A stretch of DNA of 64,000 nt from Ancylostoma caninum (Eukaryota; Nematoda; Chromadorea; Rhabditida; Ancylostomatidae), in assembly GCA_037903475.1 (NCBI GenBank), contig JBAJFG010000071.1:1880001-1944000 (forward strand), in the 5' to 3' direction. Positions within the stretch are counted from its first letter, which is position 1. Every line of letters starts with the position of its first letter. The translations under genes were made by a program, and so were the position numbers. The notes beneath the pieces were generated by a model, which saw only the letters and a list, made by a program, of their open reading frames with translations, made no database searches and had not been told where the DNA came from. This document shows positions 57,298-64,000 of the stretch, piece by piece.

Positions 57298-57949
57298 TGA
57301 CTACAGTAGTTAGTTTGCTAACAGAAAGTATGAGCGAACCTTGCGATTCAAGTCCAGTTACTATCCAAAAAGAGACATGGAGGGAATTCGTGAGTATGAG
57401 AAAGTGCGTTAAGGTATTCTTTGTTGAATTTTCTTCATCGGAGTACTCAGTCGATGTTCAGATGTAGTGTCAGTGGATTTATACGGGTATCAAAAAAATT
57501 CCGTCCCACACTACTTCCGAAAGATTTACATCAAAAAATTTTATTGTAGTCAGATGTGATTCCCTCCAACACTCATACACCTTTGATTTCTTGATTTCGA
57601 TCTTTTAAAATGTTTGAAAAGCTCTTTTCCCGACATGCGTCGAAGTTGCTCTGAACGACCGACTTCAGTTTCTTTTCGTCCCATAATCGCACTACTCGAA
57701 GATACCGTCTTAAATTTCCAAAAAAAGAAATAGTTGCTGAATGACAGATCAGCACAACAGGATGGATGATTCATTAATTCGAATCCGCATTCTCCTGTGG
57801 CAACAACCGCAACTCTTGAGGTTGGTACGCAGTTTTGAAGCACGAAAAACCCACTGTGGTTCGACTAGGAAAGAGCGACCCGATTCGTGAATTTGTGAGC
57901 CTGAGAATATGATAGTTGGCATGCCAGCTTGAAATACTTTAGGTTAGAC
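57298..57949. other. Intergenic, no recognised gene
   Basis: A minus-strand ORF of 97 codons (57843-57550) contains GECGFELMNHPSCCADLSFS, which resembles the C-terminal part of a mariner-family transposase; this is too weak to call. Confidence 0.3.
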
Positions 57950-58150
57950 GACCACACTATACATTGGTATTCGAACGAATATTTTCGAGCGAATATCCGA
58001 ATATTTCGAATTTTTCGTTATTCGTATATTCGAATAATTCGAGAGTTCGAAATATTCGATTATTCGAATATTCAAATTATTCGAAAAGTTGAAACATTCG
58101 ATTGTTCGAATATTCGTATATTCGAGCATACGTGATTCGAATAATCGGTT
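57950..58150. repeat. Degenerate ATTCGAATA-rich repeat
   Basis: Dense overlapping ATTCGAATA/TTCGAAT words without fixed period. Confidence 0.7.
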
Positions 58151-59375
58151 TAATGATAAATATCGCCATGATTCATGGATCACATATTATGGTTTACCCT
58201 CAGCAACTGACTGAATGCGAACGACAAGCATGCGTCATTATTCATTTATTTTTCAGTGATTGTTTAATGAAAAAATTAAACAATACTGACAAGACCCGTG
58301 GAAAAGACGGGCCTGACTTGTTTCAAATTACGTAACAGAGGCTGTTCCCCATGGTACCTCTTCTTTCGGCTTACCGTTCGGCTGAATTCAAAAGATTACA
58401 AATCGAAAAGTCCATGCCAATTTACGTGGACTCGGAGGTTCTGGGACGGCGAGCACAGACCGAGCACGGTTCAATAGCAGTTACACCGCGAAGTGAAAGC
58501 TTATTTCGTCGCCCCACAAGCTGCGTTCGCCCCTAGAAGGCTGTGTTTCGGAGGAGATGAACTGGTTTGCATGTCTCAAACCTAGGATCGCAGCTCAATC
58601 TGGGCAAAGGACTGTGTTCGTACTGCTAAGTGGATGCTTACCCAAGCTCATCAAAAAATAGTCCCGAACGCGTATGCGCTTGTCGAGGCAGTGCTTAGTG
58701 AACTCAGCTGTCCCGCGGCGGACCTCCAGATCCGCGTCGCACCTGCACGCATCCGCATCGCACGGATCTCCTCTGGCCGACTGCACCGAGCCACAGTTTT
58801 ACCGGGGCCTCAGGCGGCCTGACGAGTCTCGCAGGGCTCCTCCTGCCCTCGCCGTAGCGGAGACACGACTAAGATTTGGTGCAGGACATGAGGGGCAGAA
58901 CGCAGGTTGAACGACATCAAAGCAACTAGTCCCCTCAACGCAGCCGAAACAAGCTGCTCTTAGCAGTCGGAATGCAGCAGTTCTTCCTCTTGCAGCAATA
59001 TCTGCCTTTCATTTTTTGGGGTGCGGCTTGGGAGGTTCGTTGCGTTTGCCTTATACAGTTATCTGAGGAGGTGCGCAAGTTTGAGAGAAATAGGCGGTCA
59101 TCGATCTCCGTAGAAGACAAAGCTAAACTTTATTAGTTTTGTCTTTCACGGAGGTTGGGAACAGAAATGAAGTTAATTTCTTGCTTAAGATACGGTGGGA
59201 AGATAGGGTAGGGGTGCGATGTGCGTATTTCGACTTGGGTACAGATAATTCCTTCCACAGGAAGCTCGATGAATCACTACAATAATGACGTGAGAAACAG
59301 AGTGAAAGAATGTAATTGCTGCTTACGTTCGTACTCACCCCCCCCCCCCCCCATCCTGCCCAATTTCTTCGTTTG
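58151..59375. other. Intergenic, no recognised gene
   Basis: A 12-15 base C-run at about 59338. No gene recognised. Confidence 0.35.
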
Positions 59376-59640
59376 CAAAGTGGCAAACGAAGAAAGTAGA
59401 CGGGATAGGGGGTGGAAGAAAATTGGGGTCTCCGCTACATTGGCGACCCCAGTAGAGAATAAAAAATTCGAGAATATCAGTTATAATATTGGATACTCAA
59501 TATAAATGATTGAAAAATTAAACAGTCAAAGATAAATAGATGCAAAGTTTCCATCTATTTTGTGAAAAGAAGTAAAGTGATCCCAAAAAATTCGCTGACC
59601 CATCCTCGGGTAAGGGGGGGGGGCGTCCCACTGCATCCGC
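59376..59640. mobile_element. Diverged copy of the hAT-like MITE, reversed
   Basis: GGAAGAAAATTGGGGTCTCC and the G-rich stretch before CCCACTGCATCCGC match, in reverse orientation, the two ends of the element at 5689-5957. The termini are degraded. Confidence 0.6.
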
Positions 59641-60668
59641 ACTGGTCCATTGCTATACCATTATCGTCATTCTGGAGAGGAGTTGATGGAGTCGGTGTCC
59701 TCGTCAATACGAACTTGGTCATGAACATCGATTCATTCGAACAGGTAACAACCTGAATCGGACGTTTGCGGTTGAGAAAATGTGGATCAATACCGGCCTT
59801 GACAATCTTCGTCGCCTACGCTCCAACATCCAGCTACGACGAAGAGGAGATTTAGGCCTCCTATAGGACTTGGAGAAGTTCTACAGGGGAGACCACACAT
59901 TCTACAAGATCATCGTAGGCGACTTCAACGCAAAGATTGGTCCTAGGAGAACACGTGAGGAACTTCACATCGGTACCCACGCCCTGCAGTGGAACGAACA
60001 GGGAGAGAGGCTGTCTGAGTTCATCATGACGACGAAGACCATTCATGGTAACTCACAATTTCAGAAGCCAACCACCCTACGCTGGACGTGGGAGTCACCC
60101 GGTGGAGAGTACCATAATGAAATTGACCACATCATCGTCAGTCGAAGGTTCTGCCTGACCGACGTCGGTGTTGTACCGAAGTTCTCCACCGGATCAGACC
60201 ATCGCCTCCTTCGACGATGTTCATCAAGAACGGATGGGTCCCGTATGCCCCATTCTCGCTCAACGGAACGACCATATCCGAATGCTCCAGCTACGTATTC
60301 CTAGGTCGGGAAGTCAACATGATGAACGACCTCGCTCCAGAGCTGGGCAGGAAAAAACGAGCGGCTTGGGGAGCTTACAAGAGCATCGAGGACGTAGTGA
60401 AGAAAACGAAGAACACCTCCGTACCCACCTCTTCAACACAACCGTTCTCCCTGCTTTGACCCCCCCCCCCTTTAAACGACTACCGTTGGACAAGAGCCGT
60501 CAGCGACTGGACTCCACGGGACGTTAAGAGCACGACAGGAAGACCACCGACCCGATGGTCAGACATCTTCACGAAGTCCTTCAAGGATAGATACGATGCT
60601 CTCCGTGTCCTTCGAACTGACAGAATCCACTGGACAACTCTGGCTCGCGAGAGGGACAAATGAAGGAT
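59640..60668 (+). pseudogene. RTE-type LINE with the RT core deleted
   Basis: The endonuclease part includes GVGVLVNTN, ALTIFVAYAPTSSYDEEE, IIVGDFNAKIGPRRT, RWTWESPGGEYHNEIDHIIV and TGSDHRLLRR, characteristic of nematode RTE elements. Near 60215 the sequence jumps directly to the C-terminal region (NGTTISECSSYVFLGREVNM, KRAAWGAYKSIEDVVKKTKN), and later frames give RPPTRWSDIFTKS and WTTLARERDK-stop near 60663. All RT catalytic motifs are missing. Stops near 59755 and 59853, the latter in the EEEI region, and a C-run at 60461 also break it. Confidence 0.88.
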
Positions 60669-63564
60669 TGCTGGCGCCCGCTCGGTATACACGAAGATCA
60701 ACGGGAGTTAAGGTGATCAAGTCAGCGGTGGAAATTGCGACAACATCACATCGGTCGTACTGTAGCATTCATTTTTACACGAAGGGCACAGTCGTACTGT
60801 GGCACGGTCGCATCTTCTGCTTAGCTTCTGGTCCTACATTTTGATTTTCCGCTTGATCGACCTGTCGAAATGATTGTAGCATAAATGATAGAAGACTGAA
60901 TGCAGTTACTATGTATGTTATAGGCCTGACGAAGGTATTATCATACGGAGAGCTTGCCAGTATGACTGTATCACCCAGGTGTTCTCAAGCTCATACCAAA
61001 CAAAGTTTATGAATTATTGAATATCTCTCCATTCCTGATTATTAGAGGAATTGGGAATTCTTGGAGAGGAATACAGACAAAGTTTTGGAATTTCCTTATC
61101 CTTCTTATTTCGTTAAAGAGATCGATACTTTAGTAGAGCACTATCGTATATCAAAAATAAAAAAAATTCGGAGAATATTTGCTGCTTCACCTAGCTGAAT
61201 TGATGTAACATTCGAATAACTGAAAACGGCTCCCAGAGCTTGGGTATCCAAATCAAAATTGTTATTTCCAATCAATCTATCGATTGCCGCCGTCATATTT
61301 GGAATGAGAATTCATGCTTCTGGTCACTTCATAGCGCAGGTATGAGGCTCTCACTTATTCTCGTCGATAGATGAAAAGAAAATTTGCTTTCGCCGTGCTT
61401 GAAGATGATCGATTCTGACTCAACTGTGGTGGAACATATATCCGCTCTTTTGCATCTTTTTTTTTCAAAAAGAAATCGAAATTAAAAGATGGGCTAAATG
61501 CTCAACTTTATCTCTGGGTTTCCTCAATTATTCAGATGTTTTTATTGTCATTATTTTTGTTCGTTGATCATGACCTCGGATGAATCTGTAAAAATGACCA
61601 TACCTCTTTTTAAAACCGCTATACACTTCTCTGCACATTTTAATTCCTCTGGATATCAGCAAAACCCAAAGGAGAGGGAACTCAATCAGTTTCGTGCCCA
61701 CATATTTGCTCAATAAACCTACAAAAAGACCAAATCGAGCGACTACTTCACCTTTCCAGCACGAAGAATGGAGAAAACTACTTATATATGATGGAGAGCC
61801 AAGAAAGAACTTCACCGTCAACTAATGGAGTCATCTAACGAGGGAGGGATCCCAGATGTCTGAGACAGTTCAGAATGAGATATGCTCCCTTATGTGAAGT
61901 TGATTATGCTGATCTTGAATATGTTTTCTCCTCGCGCTCAATCCCATTGCGGAAGAAGTTATGACTTTGTCTGTGCAGTATACATGTGCAGCTCCTGCAT
62001 CAACGTACTAACCCCATGTAATGAGCGTTGCTGTGCAAAATAGGTGCAGAATTCGTGATCAGCAGTCCCTGTATGCAAAATCTCAACGAGAAATGCATCA
62101 CAACGAGTACAAAATTGCGTCTTGCTAAATTGCCACTACTGCCATTTACAGAGGAACGCTTCTTCAGCAAAGACCTCTCGGGGTGTGCACTTCCTCATGC
62201 ATCTCGAAGCGCTGATTTCAAGACAGTCTCACCTTCATATAGATTTGTGCCCGTTTTTCCAAATGCACGTGATAAGGAGGTACTCGTTCATTAATATACC
62301 TCCCGTAGATCAAGGTAAGGTGTGGCGTAGTGGGCGTCTCGTTTCTCAAGGATATATTCGCCTCAAGGCTCGATCTTTTGCATTTTTCTCAGAATTGCTG
62401 ATTTCCTCTGAAAATCTATTCCATACGGTTCTATAAGTGTTTCTACCTACAATTAGATATTCTGAAAGCTTGGAAGCATTTTGAATGATCTTCACTACCC
62501 CGACTTTGTTAACAGTGGAACTGCTGATGGATTCACGTGAGCCCAAATCTTCAAGGGATTCTTTTTCGCTGAACTTTTCCATAATAGGGTTATTTGAAGT
62601 GCTGAGCACGAATATGGTATCCATATGGTGACGTCACTCCATTTTTATGGGTTTGAGGTGGAATTAACAGCAATCACCTTGGAAAACGGACTAGAATTGT
62701 TGAATTTCGACATTAAAATTGTAGTGGCATGCAAAATGATGCTGATAATCTCAATCAGCGCCTGAAATTACCTCTCCGTGCAAAAATTGAATGGACTCTT
62801 CGAGATGCCTAAATTTCTCTATGCCCAATGATCGTTCCCTCATAAGTGGTAATAAAAGTGAATGATCAAGATGTAGGCTGTGTGTTCTCCATTTTGTTCT
62901 TGATTTGCCTTGTGACTGAAGTGCACTATGTAAGGTGATGAGGCGTTTGAGAGGATAAGCCGAAACGTTAGCCGAAGTGGAGAATAAAGAATTATAAGAA
63001 TCTGTGCAAAAACAGCTAGAAAAAGAATACTTCACTGATCAAGATGTAATTCCAACCGTAATTTTTGCTTTTTCCGCTGAAATTTTGCATACGGGTTTAT
63101 TTGAGGAGCTGATCGCGATTTCTGTACCTATTTTGCACAACAATACCTATTTGGTGGGGATATGGGAGGTGGATGCAGAAACTGTACGTTCAAATGCACT
63201 GCACAAACAAGGTTATAAATTTTTGCGCAGTAGTATTGAGCACTAATGGAGAATACAGTCGAGATCAGGATGGTCAAGTTCACATCATGAGGCACATTCC
63301 ATTTTGAAGTGCCACAGAAATCTGGTATATTTCCCTTGTAAGATGACCATTTCAAATTGGCAAAGAATTCCTATCTGTAACCCTTCCTCAAAAGAAATTA
63401 AAGAAGAAGATCCGCAGAAAATCGGCCCTCTGGCTCGGGTTTTTTTCAGACTTTACTTAGCCCAAAGGTAACGTGGCGCACAGGTCCAATATCAAACTTT
63501 ACCTAGCCCAGCGCTAACATAGCGCTCTGGCTCGAGGTTCTTTTTTTTGGACTTCACCTGGCCC
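60669..63564. other. Intergenic, no recognised gene
   Basis: Only short ORFs without recognisable motifs. TGTGGCGTAGTGGGC near 62322 is A-box-like, without a matching B box. Confidence 0.35.
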
Positions 63565-63940
63565 GGGCGCGTGTGGCGCAGTGGTACGAGGCTCGCTGCG
63601 CACGCATACGGTCAATGGTTCGATCCCGCCCGTGGCCAACCAAGCCATCCATCCCTCCGGGCTCGGTTAATTGGTACCAGAGAAGTCTGGGAGGATGAAG
63701 CACTGACTTGGTATATCGGATGCCCCCCGTAAGTCACTGTATGAGACACATACGCATTCAACGCCTCTTCGATGCTCAGATGAAGTCGAATGCGTGGCGC
63801 ATCCCACGTGAAGGGATTGATTAACGTCGACAACTTTTTCTTTAATCCCTTATCTAGCCCAAAGGTAATGTGGCGCACAGGTGCGAGACAGCTCTGGCTC
63901 GGTGTGAGATAATTGCCCTCCTGTATGGCCCCGCCCATAG
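63565..63940 (+). mobile_element. tRNA-derived SINE-like element
   Basis: The head at about 63571-63645 has TGTGGCGCAGTGGTACGAGG (A box) and GGTTCGATCCC (B box) at tRNA spacing. A non-tRNA body follows. AATGTGGCGCACAGGT near 63867 and ACGTGGCGCACAGGT near 63471 suggest broken head copies on both sides. Stem pairing is imperfect, so it is not called as a tRNA gene. Confidence 0.55.
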
Positions 63941-64000
63941 AACGGAGGTGGAGGCCAACCTGTTACTTGTTATGCTATTACTTTGTTATTTAATAAAAAT

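Overview
This window looks like repeat-saturated nuclear DNA from a parasitic nematode, most likely a strongylid (hookworm-like); the taxon is inferred. The signs are short introns with TTTCAG-type acceptors mixed with very long ones, a candidate spliced-leader acceptor, and nematode-style BEL/Pao elements, one with a phlebovirus-type envelope ORF. A Penelope-like element, RTE and CR1-like LINEs, and many TA-flanked Tc1/mariner-type MITEs are also present.

One host gene can be read. A minus-strand homologue of CTU2/NCS2, the non-catalytic partner in cytosolic tRNA wobble-uridine 2-thiolation, runs from 31542 down to 3965. I place nine exons that join in consistent phase to about 360 codons over 27.6 kb. 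Its introns hold most of the left half of the window: inverted-repeat and MITE elements, a 59-bp minisatellite and, in the 16.6-kb intron 4, a complete 11.8-kb LTR retrotransposon.

That retrotransposon (10408-22208, plus strand) has two LTRs of about 460 bp, a 5-bp target duplication GGATC and a tRNA-Gly-type primer site. It carries a BEL/Pao gag-protease-RT-RNase H-integrase region broken by several frameshifts. Between integrase and the 3' LTR are two further uninterrupted ORFs. The second has three zinc-knuckle motifs, so the pair looks like an additional Gag-like module in the position normally held by env. This is the most unusual feature I see.

The right half is intergenic or unresolved. 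It holds a MITE cluster and tRNA-derived tandem repeats (33-37 kb), then a 5'-truncated BEL/Pao element with a decayed pol and an intact envelope-like ORF (39.1-45.1 kb). Next comes a minus-strand Penelope-like element (RT plus GIY-YIG) into which a Tc1-like transposon inserted at a TA inside the ORF (46.2-49.9 kb). It ends with a CR1-like LINE lacking its RT (53.4-55.1 kb), an RTE LINE with its RT core deleted (59.6-60.7 kb) and a tRNA-like SINE (63.6 kb). Coordinates for repeats and broken ORFs were read by eye and may be off by a few bases.
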